This document shows, one piece after another, positions 24,363 through 37,194 of a DNA stretch of 64,000 nucleotides. The notes under the pieces are model-generated. The model saw nothing but the letters and a program-made list of their open reading frames with translations, ran no database searches and was not told where the DNA came from. The DNA comes from Hsuehochloa calcarea (taxonomy: Eukaryota > Streptophyta > Magnoliopsida > Poales > Poaceae): contig CM070604.1 in the NCBI GenBank assembly GCA_036346395.1, positions 7,239,904 through 7,303,903 on the forward strand, given 5' to 3'. Position numbers and translations under genes: made by a program. How positions within the stretch are numbered: the stretch's first letter is position 1; every line of letters begins with the position of its first letter.

Positions 24363-24371
24363 TCAAAATGG

Positions 24372-27300
24372 CACCAGTGTGAGGTGCCTGACCCGTCCTG
24401 GTCTAATCATAACCAAAAAAAAACTCCTTACGTCCTGTCCGCTACCAAAATATAACACTCCCCTACCGTCCGACCCAAAACGAAGAGCTACAGTATTCAA
24501 AGACCACAGTAGATTAATCATTACAGTATGCATTCCACTGATTGTACAATATTTTTGCTACAGATTAGTGGAAACACGATTCACATAGATCGATATCATT
24601 GCTTGCGATAATTCTCTCAGACAAATGGAGAATTTGAATCAATCCACGAATGTTTCGTGAAATTTACATCTCAATTAGCAACAGATTACCACTGGAGGAA
24701 GCGGAGCAATGAAGGCAGAGAAGAGCAATATTATGCCTTGGGGTGATTTTGGGTCATCCGATTGCGAAGCCGTCGGCATGGATTGACTGCTACGGTGCAG
24801 CTAAACACAAACAGTAAAAAAAATTTGGTACATTTTGAAACTGTGTTCCAGAACAACTACAGCATTGTGCCTTTTACACTTGCTTAAGCTAGGGAGAGGA
24901 CACGAATCCATCGCAAAGAACGTGTTCGTGGTTGGGACTGTGATGGTATCAGAGGAGTGAGATCCTCTGTATTGAAGTTATCAATACAGATGATCTACAC
25001 CGGCGTGGTATTAGCAGTAATATTTACCATTTGATTGAAAATCGCAGATCCAGATTAGTTGCTACGGTACTACTGTGGAGCACTCACAAAACACTATTTG
25101 TGCACTCACAAAACACTCAGTGACCTTCTGTAGTGACGCAGAGTATCCGGATCTGATTTAAGGTGCTTGGTTTGGGCTAAATGGTTAGGTTAAACAGGGC
25201 AAAGAAAGAGCCCCTTTCAAAAGAACACAAAGATCTTCAAGTTACAAGGTTTTCACCATATACCCCCTATGGTACAGTACATCAATAACCTGAAAAAATC
25301 ACTCCCAAGAACACATGACCCAACCTTTTCCCTGTGGATTTGCATGAGGCCGAGTCAAAGCCAGAGGCTCAGGCACATCTCTCTGTCTTTCTGTCTCTCT
25401 CAGCCTATTCTTCCATGGCAGATTAGCAGCTAGCTAGCTCCAGGTGATTTGGGAGTACTATACTAATATCAGGCCAGACTCTTTATATAATCTAATCTAA
25501 TGCGTCTAGTTTGGAGCGCGAGGCCAGCATGCGGGGTGTGACCAGCCCATGTATGCAACAAGAAAATGCCACGGAGGGTCTCGGTGGAAGCTCTACCAAT
25601 CAGCCGTCTATCTGGGGTTGATCGAAAGAGATCAACAATGAGGGTTTCATGGTGAAATCTTTCCTTAGCAAATTTTCTTTTAGGTTTTGTTTAGTTGGAC
25701 TAAAATCCCTATTTATCCTCGTAGATGCACCAGGATTTTAGTTTAAATTTTGGTCTATCCAAATGTATCCCGGCCGAGAATGAACTCCCCAAACAAGCCC
25801 ACCATGTATGCATCCCTGCCCAGGAGTCCAGCTCACCGGACACCCAAATGGCTTGCACCCGCACCCGACCTCTTCTTTGCAGGTGTTCCCGGTACTCATG
25901 CCCGCGCCCTAAAACTCACGCCATCCTTCCCTTTGCCTCGCACAGCACCGCCACTCCCTCGCTCGTCTGCGTGGCGCACCGTTATATTTAACCCTTTCCC
26001 GCGGTACTCGTCCATGTTTTTTAAATGAAATATAACTGCTCGCTATACTAATAAAGTAGGGTAAAAAAGTCATAAACATCGGTTGTAAAAGAAAACTCCA
26101 CATGTGGGGAAAGAGACACCATCTAGAGCATCTAGTTAGCGTAAATGTCATCTAGCACCACACTAAACACCGACCAACTAACAGCTACCACAGGCACAAA
26201 ACACATACTCATCCATGTCTAGTGACGGATCTAGAACAAAATTAACTGGGTGTTATCGTACACGACACTGTATATGTATATAGTGAATTGACATAAACTA
26301 CAGAGTGCATATCTATATGTACATAGAATTTGATTAGATGAAACGATATTAAACTCAGCGTTCTACACACCTCCAAAGCTTCACTCGGATCCATCGTGTC
26401 TGCGTCGGCAGCTCGGCATCCTGCTCGCTTTTTCTCTCTCTTAGTTTCCACTGCGGTGTTTCGTCGTCGCCTCGGTCTTTGACTGCGAGGTGATGGATTC
26501 TTGGGAGGTAGAGCGTGCATTTATGTGGTCATTGTCTTTGATTTGATTCTCTGCGGGGTGTTTTCTCTTTCAGATTTTGCTTGGATCCAGCAGTGCTTAA
26601 GCTTAAGTTCGTTTCTCACGATAGATTGCGCATATTTGCATGTGCGAAAGGAATCGGGGAGCTTGCATGTTTAGAAAGAACAGTCGTTGGCATGTGGAAC
26701 TGCAAAATCTTACATCAGATTTGAATCTCGCACATTTCGGCTAGCGTTCATTAGAGGAAAAAAAAACTCTCGACGCTAATAAGAACATGTCTGTGAAGGC
26801 TTATTTTTTGGCACACACGGATACGAAATGATTTCCGTAGGACTTGGTGAAGAATCTCCATGTTTCTACAAAATCCTACGGAGCTACCCGTGTTCAATGC
26901 TGGCTCAACATGGCGAGTACAGGAACGAAATTAACTCCTTTTGGCCTTTTAGGGCATGTCCGATGTGGTTGGGCAGTTGCGACATGTACGGGTGTGCAGC
27001 TGCAAGTGTGTAGGATCTTTAATTAGGGTTGTACACTCCCATATCCAGCACCTCTCGTCTGGATCCGGTTCATCTTTATCACCGTAGAGCTTTACTGTAT
27101 AAATAGTGTGTTGTGAGGACCTCTTTGTCACCGTAGGTATGAATAGTATTTTGTGTGGATACCAACATGGCCTGTGGACTGTAGCAATACTATATTGATC
27201 TATGTTGTGGTGGTTTACTGTAGCAATTATCTAGTCCTTTTTTTTTTATCAAACGTTGAAGTTCACTCCTAATGCTTATATACAATAGATCCTTTGTATT

Positions 27301-27581
27301 CACTATTTCAATATTGAGGATCCCTTTCCTCTCCTCTCTCTAGATTCTAGCCAGCCATGTCCACACCTAATTTGCTTTTGGTTAGGGCTAGGCTAAGCTG
27401 GTGCACCTTTTTCTCCATATTCTTTGAATAGGTTCCCTGTCCTAAGTCGAAGAAGTTACTGTACTCCATTGACCTAGTATTTGTGTTACTAGTAGTAGTA
27501 TCTAGTAGCCCATGAATCATGGTCATCTAGTACGGAAAGAGAACACATTCATTTTAGAAAGAAAAAATCTCTCATTTTGCA
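24372..27581. other. Intergenic, no gene seen
   Basis: About 3.2 kb without a supported gene. A piece at about 25733-25800 (GGATTTTAGTTTAAATTTTG) resembles 40705-40772 and is probably the end of a dispersed repeat. A segment near 26220-26390 resembles a common grass repeat (GTGACGGATCTAGAAC). Open frames at 25725-26028 and 26242-26520 have no recognised domain. Confidence 0.4.
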
Positions 27582-28165
27582 ACTCGAATTAGGGATGTCA
27601 ATTGTGCCCGATTAACCGTGTGTTCGCTGGTGAATACCTTAATGGATGCAGGTATGGACGTCTTTCTTTGCCTATAGGCATGAAAACGATCATAATTCCT
27701 TACCCATCGGGTAAACAAGCATGGGCATGGGTAAGCTCCACCCGTACCCACTTCGCCCGATTACCCATAATCTACCAACATGTGTAAGAAACTATGTCAA
27801 TTTGTATTTGTATTTTATTTGTTTAACTTGATTAGTTGCCTTGTCGGATATGATGTGTAAATTATGATGAACTTTATTAGTTGTTGAATGTGTGATGTAC
27901 CATTGATGTGTGAATTATGATGAACTTGATGTATGCATTGCTCGTGGGTAACGAGCATGTCTGCGGGCGATGGGTACCCACAGACTGCGATGCATTATTC
28001 GCGGGTTAACGGGCATGCCCGCGGGCGACGGGTATGGGCGAGGTTTTTCGTCCGTCGTCCTTCGCGAGTATACCCGTGGGGGGATTCGGGGTCGCGGGTA
28101 TATGTATAGATATGGACAGACACTACCCATACCTGCCACGCTCGATTACCATCCCTAGCTCGAAC
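27582..28165. mobile_element. hAT-like non-autonomous element, copy 1
   Basis: Element 27590-28157 starts TAGGGATGTCAATTG and ends ACCATCCCTA, a hAT-type inverted terminus. Flanks ACTCGAAT (27582-27589) and GCTCGAAC (28158-28165) match at six of eight bases, fitting an old 8-bp duplication. The interior has GC-rich CGGGTA/CCCGCGGGC motifs around an AT-rich core. It is the same family as 44303-44865, in opposite orientation. Confidence 0.8.
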
Positions 28166-30544
28166 CCTATGATCTCTCGGAAAAGCGGTGAGGAGAAGGC
28201 AAAATAACCTCATTTTGCTTCTTTTTTTTGGTGGGCCAGTGAGAAAGAAGGTGAACCTTTTAGGCCGGGCACCTAGTCGTCTCGACAAACAGCCACCTGG
28301 ATCGGCTAGACAAGGCGGCCATAGTCCGGCTAGGAGTCCGACCGGGCCGGCCGAAGCGGCGGCTGTTCGTTTTCTTCGGACCGTGGTTGGGTCGAAAAAA
28401 TATGAGTAGGCCAGACAGCGGGCTGTCACGGACTGGCATTGGGCTATTTCCTGGGTTGTGAGGTCATAGGCTGGACTCGGGCTTCGCCTAAGGCGAAAAC
28501 GTGAGCAGTACAAGAAATGAACGGGCAGCAGAGCACAGCGGGATCAACGAGCGAACAGAAGCCATTCGCCTCGGCTCCCTCCTCTTCCCCCTCTACCCTA
28601 AATTCACTTTCTCTGATTCTCCGTGTCCCCTGCTTCTTATTCCCAATCTATTTGCTATTCCCCGTCTTGATTCTAATCCCCTATTTGTATCTCAAATACC
28701 TTATATCTTGTGCTGGTTTGGCAATTTTGCTCTTGTGTTTGTATTGATTCGTGTTCATCAAAGTGGGATCGTGATATGGCCACATGGGCTTCATTGCCTA
28801 TGAACTCTACAAATTGAAGGTACGAGCTGTTTTCGCTTGGAAGACTCTGTTCCATGGTGGACTCTGCAAGTGTGCATGACGTAGCCTATGGGCTGCCGCG
28901 GTCTAACGTCGGGCCCTGTTTGGGCCCCAAGCACCGCTGGTTAGCAGTGGTAGTAGTCACGCGCGAGACTACGCCTTTCGCAGGCTCGAACCATTACAGG
29001 ACACTGATGGGAGCTGAAATCGAATTCTACGAGAAATGATAAATAGTAAGAATATAGATATAGATATAGATATAGATATATGAATTATGAATAAATGTAG
29101 TAAAAAAATTAAATCATATATAGGAAGCTCGGCCCCTGCCAGTCTCCGTCCCTCCCTCCTCCGCCTTTGCCAGCAGCGTTCGGACTGGCTTTAGCCACGA
29201 ACCCATGGCAGCCACGAACAGAAAAATTGATGGCAAATTGGTAGTTTGCCTCATTCGAGTTGTGCGATGAGGCTGTACATTTGACCGTTTGCTCGATCGG
29301 CGAAGCAGCGGCAGTGGCCTCCACATAAACAGTCACGTTGCCAGCTAACACAAAGGCGTAGTCGTGTGGACGACCGTTCGGTAGCGACCGGGAAAACGGC
29401 TAGCTCCACTCGGTCGCCTCGCCTCGCCTCCACTGGCATCGGATCCCAACCGCAAATCTTACCGCTTTCTTTTACTGTACCACTTTTTACCGTTTTGTGA
29501 CCGGCAGTGAGTAGAGTACCCCGATACAATTGCGTTCTTCGTTGACGGACTGCACGCAACGTCAGCAAGTATCCACCGCACCAACCCAGGTGACTTAAGG
29601 TTGTTGGCTAAAATGGTACATTGCACGATGAAATATGAAAAATAGTCTTGTTCGAGATAAATTATCAAAAATAACATCATGAATGCACTAGTGATAACCT
29701 CGCCTCCACCGCTCGGATCCACACGTGATGTACCCCTGTACGCCTGAACCTACCCTGTCGTACCCCCACCACTTGGTAGGTGGCCTGCGGTGTGTCCATC
29801 GAGCGGTAGGTGATGTGGACAGACTAGCTGCCACACGGTAATAGTGTGGCAAGCCGATTTGGGCAGTGGGGGCGTGATAAAGGGCACAAACTGTCTACCG
29901 TTACATCTATATATGCTATTTTTATCAATTGAATAGTGAGAATGACTAATTTTGCTATTTCGATCAACCGTATTCATTAAGGCAAAAACTCTTGCTTTAC
30001 GCTTCACTGTCGGCAACACAGCCAGTGTATCCCCTCGTTTTTTTTTTTGTTTTTTGTTTTTGTTTTAAAACCGCCTTTCTTTTTCTGCTTCTACGTTGTC
30101 CCCAGCCGCCACCAAATTGCAGAAAAATACAAACGCCGTCCCATCCTTTCCACGCGACCACTTCGTCGTCCTCCCGACGGGAGCAACGCGCATCCTTCCT
30201 CGATCGGAAACGCGCACGCACACAGAAATCCCAAATCACACCCGCGGGCCCACGTGTCATCCGCAGCTCCGAAAACTACCACGCGATTTATAAGTTTTAA
30301 CAGATGCTGAAGAAAAAGAGAGATAAATATCAGAAAAATCAACGGCCTCCCCAGTTCTAGGATTCATCACCACCATCTTGATCCGTATCGATTACATGGA
30401 AAACCACAGGAACATTGCTATATGCTACTAGTATATCTCACTATGGTGCTAATTGCTTATACATGATTCATTTTCTCTATAGATACAGGCAAGAAGATTA
30501 GAAAAAGAGGGCACAATTCAGGCGATGACGATGGCCGTGGGCCG
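28166..30544. other. Intergenic, no gene seen
   Basis: No supported gene. A pyrimidine-rich stretch at about 28560-28690 looks like a 5' UTR but has no coding sequence behind it. (GATATA)n occurs at about 29055-29082. A T-rich run lies at 30036-30075. Repeats around 29730-29870 and 31200-31400 may be dispersed element pieces. Confidence 0.35.
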
Positions 30545-30826
30545 CTACGCCGGCGCCGGCGAGGGCGGCAGCCGCGAGGAGAAGTTCTTGTACCGGAAGG
30601 CAGCCGCGGCGTCGGCGTCCCCATATTCATCGTCGCCGCCCTCGTCGAAGTTGAGCGCGTAGCTGAGCGGGTCGTACCTGAACTCCCCCGCGGCCACCCG
30701 CCGCCGCCACCTGACCCTGCTGTCGCCGGCGCCGCGCCGCTCCCCGCCCGAAGCCCCGAAGCAGTAGCACACCGTCGTCCTCAGCTTGTGCCTCAGCGAC
30801 GGCGAAGGCGACGCCTCCACGTCCAT
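30545..30826 (-). CDS. Small plant-specific protein, 93 aa, unknown function
   Basis: A single-exon frame starting MDVEASPSPS at 30826. The frame is open to 30931, but that upstream ATG lies at the TATA box, so 30826 is the better start. Seen: basic N-terminal segment LRHKLRTTVCYCFG (residues ~11-24), WRRRVAAGEFRYDPLSYALN (~38-57) followed by FDEG, an acidic Asp/Glu-rich stretch, and the C-terminal FRYKNFSSRLPPSPAPA. This layout, with YDPLSYALNFDEG and NFSSRLP, belongs to an uncharacterised plant family of short proteins; no reaction or partner is established. The Cys-x-Cys near the N-terminus could be lipidated, which is speculation. GC-rich with an intact frame, unlike the transposon ORFs nearby. 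Confidence 0.82.
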   Translation of the reverse strand: MDVEASPSPSLRHKLRTTVCYCFGASGGERRGAGDSRVRWRRRVAAGEFRYDPLSYALNFDEGGDDEYGDADAAAAFRYKNFSSRLPPSPAPA

Positions 30827-30930
30827 AGTACCGTAGGGTAGTGTGCTCGAGTTGGGATGGAAGTTGAGATGTGTTTTTCTTTTGAGCTCTATCAGGGAGT
30901 GTTCGGGTGGAGGCGAAGGGGTGGGGGTCA

Positions 30931-30938
30931 TTAAATAG
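30931..30938 (-). promoter_or_regulatory. TATA-like box for the 93-aa gene
   Basis: CTATTTAA on the minus strand, about 105 bases upstream of the chosen ATG. This leaves room for a 5' UTR of roughly 75 bases. Confidence 0.6.
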
Positions 30939-30942
30939 GGCG

Positions 30943-33936
30943 CTGGAAAAAGACGGATAAGGACAGGGGCGAGAGGGGCGACGGCGTGAAATGGAAGTCA
31001 CGGGGAGGTGGGCCCACGCGGGGGAAGCGCCGTTACGCGTGGGGATAGACGTAGGGGTGGTTTGGGGATTTCTTAGCGGAGGGGGTCAGGAGCCGTTTGG
31101 ATGGAAACTGGCTTCGTGGGGCCCACGCGCACGATGATAACGGTCGGTCGTCCACGCATGCAGCACGCCTACAAAGCTGTCACACGTGATAGATCACAGG
31201 CTCACAGCTTATGATAGAGGCTGAGTTTTTGGCTCACGGAGCCCCTTTACTGAAACGAAATAACAAATCAGTCCTCGCACGGTAGAAATGGTAACGGCAG
31301 GTATGACACCGCGCTCTCCGTTCGCAACACCTCTCACCGCGATCTCCGTACGTGGCAGACCACTTATCGCGCTTTTAATCCGGTAGAATGACGTGTCCAC
31401 ATAGACACTGCAGACAGGTATATTCCTATCACAGACTGGGAGCGCGACAAATCATTGGGATCATAGTAGAAGGTGCTGTGAACAAGGAGCACAATAAAAA
31501 TGCTATTTTTGTTATTTCTAACAAGAATAAGCTAGATTTGCTATGCTCTTGAAAAAAGTTCAAATAGCCGATGTTTTTTGTTTGCAATAGTAAAACTAAT
31601 CATCTCTTCTGAGATGACAAAAATATCACTTCTACGTCACCTTTTCATATCTGGCTAGAGAAAGCTAAGACCGTAATTTACAGTGAGCAGCGTAGAGTTG
31701 TGTGATTCAGAAATTACGTGTCGTCTGATTGGCCGCTTTGTTCAAGTCGCATACGCCACTTTGCTAGCCTGCTGCTAGGCTGCCTGACGTGCGTGTTGAT
31801 TATTCTGAGACAGTATGGTAGGTGGACCTACCACATTTCCACCTACCACATTTCCAAACCGTGTGTTCGAGGATATAGTGGTCAAAATCTTGGCATGCAA
31901 CAGACCGCCGAGTGGTAACATATCATCCTCTGTGTGTTGGTACTAGTGTATCGTTCGGGTGCAGGGAAAACTTTGATCACGTGATTTTCACGGTAAATTT
32001 ATATGGTAGAATGTTATTTATATCATTTTGGATGTAGGATGCTAAATTTACCATTTCATTTAAGAGGAGGGGGGGGGGGTTGTTGTTTAAACGACATCAA
32101 AACTCCAAAACAGATCACGGCTCACGAGTGCTTTGATTTTTCCAATGGAAAGGTGAGATGCCAAATGGCCCAGTGCTGCATCCATCCATCAGCTAGGGAT
32201 AAGGATCGATTCAATCAACCAATTGTTCCTGCGATATGAGCTACTGTAATACCCCGCATCTCCGCGCCGAACGAACAGTCGATGGCGAAGTCACACATGC
32301 TGGAATGGATTAAGGAAAAGCATTGGTCCACCGCAATGGACCTCCAATCGAAATCTGCACCGTTGAAAGTTGGAATTATGAGCATTGAGTATGGAGTAAA
32401 TCGATGTATTTGGAGTAGAATATTGAATGATGATCTGACAATTTACACTGAGTGTACTTGCCATTGATTCGAATTTCGAATGATGACCTTTAGATCTACA
32501 CCATTTCAATTTTCTATACACACACTCCATAAACAAAAGCAATGTATTTTTAACACAAAAAATCTTCCACGGACACTTCAACTGTACAATACATGTAATT
32601 GTACAGAAAAATACTGATTCTTTTGCATACAAAGAAAAAACAAAAATTGCAACATACATCTGTACATACAATATTCATACCCGGCAGACCAACGACGACA
32701 ACGACGCCCAGGGTGGCCGGCGACGCGCTTGCGCACCTCCGCCGCACCTTTCTCACTGACAATTGAATACAACTCCCAATATCGAAGAGCCAAACCAATG
32801 GTCCGCCCAAAATCTAATTCTGTTTTCAGAGTAGAAGACCATGGGACACTTATGGGAACTTGATGGCTGCACGCACGTTGTAATCCAAGTCTTTCCCAGG
32901 TAAGCTAAAAATGCTTCCATCAGCGATCGATGCTGGTAGCCGCGCAGCGCCTAATTACTAATAGCACAAGATTACACAAAGAAAACGCTACTCAAGCGGC
33001 CGTTTGAGGTCCGAGTGGAGCGCAAGATCGATCTTAACGCGTGGCCGGGGACCTCCTGCGAGCGACAGGCGCTCGGACAGGAGCAGACGAATCACATGAG
33101 AAAGAGGAGAGTGGATCACGGCCGGCTGGACGGAGGCAGGAATCAGACATACGGAGGCCAGACAGTCAATCAAACACAAACATATGCAAAAAAGAAGGCA
33201 TTCACATGTCTTATACCTGCCAACCCCCTTCCCTCGGCTCGTGAGGGCCTCACCGGAGATGAGCCGGAAGCTAGGCGGCCAGGAGAGCATATCAACTAGA
33301 GATGACAAGATGGGCGGTAGATAAGCCGGGCCGGCACGGCGTGCTCTGCGCGGCATGGCACGGGGCACTGGTATGGTAACAGAGGTGGCGTGGCGCCGCT
33401 GGGCGGCGCGGAGAAGGAGGTGGCGCGGCAACGCCGAGTGCAGAGGAGGTGGAGGCCGGGGCCACTGGGCGCGGAGGAATCGAAGAAAGACAGATTGGGC
33501 TGTCGGACTCAGTGGCTCGGTGCTTCTCAGGTCCGGTCGGACTAAACAGTGTTCAAGCCGGCCCGGCATGCTGTGCCTAGGCCACGGCCCGATCTGATTA
33601 GCTGTCGGGTCTTACCGGGCCGTGAGGCCCATGTGGGCATGACTAATAGCAACGCTGGACACGCTCGATGGACCAATATGGGCTCGTAAGATCCAGACGT
33701 GGCACCGTGAATGCGTCGCGACGTACGTGGCTGCACTGCACAGCAGAAAGAAAAAAACCGGACCAGCAAACCGAGCGGCCACCGCACGGCCTGCGCGAAC
33801 GGGCACGCCTCGCGCCACGCCGAGCCATGTAGCCACCACAACCCGGCAGAGCTTTTCCCTTCCCCAACCTGCGCATGTATCGACGACTCTCGTGGCCTCG
33901 TCTTGCCCGTGCCGTGTGATTGCGCTGTCTGCGCCC
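30943..33936. other. Intergenic, no gene seen
   Basis: About 3 kb between two divergently transcribed genes. A poly-G run lies at about 32067-32078. GC-rich GCCGGGCCGGCACGG motifs at 33330-33600 look like hAT-type repeat debris. The last few hundred bases should hold the methyltransferase promoter; no clear TATA box was found. Confidence 0.4.
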
Positions 33937-36900
33937 ATGGAGCTCGCGGTAAGAGCAGCGGCTACCGCGGTTTCCTCGCTCCAGCTCCCACGCGCCCACG
34001 CCCCCCGCCGTCTCCGCCCCCCGGGCTTCCCTGCTCGCCGGGTAGCTGCCGCCGCGGCGGCGATCGCTGTGGAGCCGGTGCGTCTCTAGCTACTTCTTAT
34101 CTTGGAAAAAGAAGCCAGTGTTGTTGTTTAATAGCATTGTTACCGAGCGGGCCTCGTTTGAGGGTGAAGACTGAAGAGGAAAATAATTTTTGCCTACCAA
34201 GTGTTTGGCGTTATGCCGAGGTGGGACTTTGACAGCAACCAACCTGGAGTAGAGCACTCCATCAAGACGAGCTACTCAAAATTTAGCATAAACTTTTCTT
34301 GAGTGTTGATGCGAGTTCTTTCTTACCCGCAATACTGATCTTTAGCGGCGCGATGTAATGATTTAAGCTTGCATGGTAATGGTAGGAGGTAAATGCATGG
34401 TTAGCTGCTATCTGTATTTCTGTTGCCATACATGTATGGGATGCCTGATCTCTGCAAATTAGCTTTGCAACAATGAAAAGCTACCTCATTGGATGATCAA
34501 CTGAGAAGTTAAGCCATACTTTCGAACCTAGACATCTGTTGAAGCCAGCTCGGTTGAGTACGTCCTAATCATGACTAACGAGATGACTAGAGACTATGGT
34601 TGTTATGACTTCTGATTATTCAAGGTGTTCATGTACGCCGGGACAGAGACGTGTTTGATAATTAATTTTGCAGTAGATACCGTGTGCCTTTGTAAATTTA
34701 TGTGCAGAGTGCATTGTTTTGTGATGTTACTTGTTGTTTCTCACTAGACCCTGATATCTATCTTTTAGGAATTTCTGGTGCTTCTCCCTAAAAATTTGTC
34801 TTAAAAATTTGTCTTCTTTATACCATGTAAAACTGAAGCATGCAAGGTCTTTGTGGTGTAAACTTTACAGGAAACCAAAGTCCAGCAGAGTAACATCTCA
34901 AAAACTGAGGTGTTTTCATGCCCTGTTTGCTATGAACCATTGATAAGGAAAGGCCCGTCAGGCATAAACTTGTAAGTTCAAATCCATTTTCCTCATCTCT
35001 CATGCAAATGTTTTGGCTAGATTATCATTTATGTGCTTCAATTCTTTATGCATGTCCCAGGCCAGCAATTTATAGGTCCGGATTCAAGTGTTCAAAGTGC
35101 ATCAAATCATTTACCAGCAAAGATATCTTCTTGGACCTCACTGTAACTTCAGGAACAAAAGAATATAGTGAATTGAAGCCTGCTAGAACTGAGCTGTTCA
35201 GGAGCCCACTTGTCTCCTTTCTTTACGAGAGAGGGTGGCGTCAAAACTTCAATCGAAGTGGATTCCCTGGTCTTGATGAAGAGGTACATTTCTAGGTCAC
35301 CTGATTCTTCAATTCCACAGTGTTACTGCTCAATAAGTTCTTACATACCCGCTCTATAATTTAATGCATTTATCACATGTAAGTATTCAATGTTTCTTGT
35401 TTTGCTGTTGCAACAAAAGATTGCTTGCAGAATTGATAGTGATTCACAAATTGTTATTCTAGATAAAATATATGTTTTCTTATTTATGATCTTCTGATCT
35501 TCTGTTGGCTTTGTCAGTTTCAAATGGCTCAAGATTATTTCCAACCGGTTGCTGGTGGTATCCTTCTCGATGTCAGCTGCGGTAGTGGTTTGTTTACAAG
35601 AAAGTTTGCAAAATCTGGGACATACTCAGCTGTGATTGCTTTGGACTTCTCTGAGAATATGCTTCGCCAATGTTATGAATTCATTAAGCAAGATGATACT
35701 CTCCTAAACACGTGAGCTCTCCTTCCTGCTTCTTATTCTTTTTATATGTTCTGAGCTTTTCCTGTAAGACTGCCAAAAAAATGGCTTGCATACTTCAAAA
35801 TGGAAAATCTACCACTCCATCCAAAAAAATAATTCAGAAATGGAAAATTTACCATTTCCAACTCAAACAAATTGTCAATTAGACAATTGTGGGGCATCAC
35901 TTTTGTGTTTGAAGCTAATGGTTTGTTTTAGTTTAATACAAAGAAGATTTAATCTACACGCTGAACACCCAAGAAAACTGTAATCAACATGGCACTCCCT
36001 TACTTCAATCTGGTATTACTTCAAAACGATTACGTTTGTTCTAAGTATTGTAATTTGTAAGTTTCAGACCACGTCAACAGTATTTTCAGGTGAAGCAATA
36101 ATCATGAACGTTCGTTAGCAGTATTCCACGTTCAATCTAGGCATTCAACTGACTTTTATGCCCTTTTGGTTTGGCAGGAATCTTGCACTTGTAAGGGCAG
36201 ATATTTCAAGGCTCCCTTTCGCCTCCTGTTCAATTGATGCCATTCATGCTGGAGCTGCTATCCACTGTTGGCCTTCCCCTTCAAATGCGGTACAAAATCT
36301 GTCTTATTTGCACTTCTCATCCAAGTGACTGCAATAGTAAAGACGGTTTGTATAGCAAAAATATCTTCAGAATTATGATATTATTCACCAAGCCCACTAT
36401 GCAATACAATAACTACTTTACCTGAAAGTATTGCCCATGTCATGCACTTAAGATAACCATGGAAAGGTTTTCTAAAGTCAACCATGATTGTTCATGCATA
36501 AATATTCTTTTGATAGAAAAGGACCCGCGTATAAACTGAGTGGCATTTCAATTGAGCCTTCTCCATTCAAACCGATTTGATATTTTGGTAAACCATATAA
36601 AAAGCATGACAGGTCATTATTTAATTTTAAACAGTGATGACATAATTATCTACATGTTTCTCATATTGGTTGCTTGTTTATATTCATCTTGTCATCTAAA
36701 TATGACATTGCATATCTTGTTTATATTCATCTTCAAAAGTACCTTGTTTTGGCCAATTCGATAAGAAAGACCCTCCCATAATTCCATAAATCAACTGCAA
36801 GTCAGTAATTGATCCATTGCTCTTCCTGTCATGATTATTTTACTGCTGTTTAATATCAGGTAGCTGAAATAAGTCGTGTCCTGAGGCCTGGTGGTGTGTT

Positions 36901-37194
36901 TGTGGCAACGACATTCTTATCCTCTCCCAGGAACAATCCATTCTCTGTTGAAGCATTAAGGCCACTGCGACAGGCAAATTAATCATTTAGTGCTACTTAT
37001 ATTTCTGCTGAGCTGAGCTTATCTAGTTTGACGTGCTTTACTGCATTATATTGCAGATTGTTGGACCAGTTAACACCAGCTACAATTATTTCACTGAGGG
37101 AGAGCTAGAAGACTTATGCAAATCCTGTGGTCTTGTTAACTATAGCAGTAAGGTGGAGAGGTCATTCATCATGTTCTCTGGCCAAAAGCCATAG
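33937..37194 (+). CDS. SAM-dependent methyltransferase, probably plastid
   Basis: Homologue of the uncharacterised chloroplast methyltransferases At1g78140/At2g41040. Seven exons: 33937-34077, 34871-34971, 35061-35283, 35518-35711, 36178-36289, 36860-36973, 37057-37194; phases agree and give 340 aa. Residues 1-47 are Ala/Arg-rich with few acids, like a plastid transit peptide. A zinc ribbon follows (CPVC 64-67, CSKC 91-94). The Rossmann fold has motif I LLDVSCGSG (171-179), ALDFSEN with the acidic ribose-binding Asp198, ADISRLPF (227-234) and RVLRPGG (263-269). Intron 6 starts with GC rather than GT. The substrate of this family is unknown to me. The frame is intact throughout, and a broken duplicate of exon 6 lies at 46.0 kb. 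Confidence 0.92.
36974..37056 (+). other. GC-AG intron 6 of the methyltransferase gene
   Basis: The exon ends CGACAG and the intron begins GCAAAT, ending TTGCAG. No in-phase GT gives the conserved RPLRQ-IVGPVN junction. The duplicated fragment at 46000-46200 has GACAG followed by GTAATT at the same place. GC donors make up about one percent of plant introns. Confidence 0.8.

Noticed and set aside
26242..26520. 92-codon minus-strand ORF
   Set aside because: Lies in sequence resembling a dispersed grass repeat; no domain.
28501..28803. 100-codon ORF after a pyrimidine-rich leader
   Set aside because: Looks like a 5' UTR or LTR fragment; no conserved domain and no downstream exon found.
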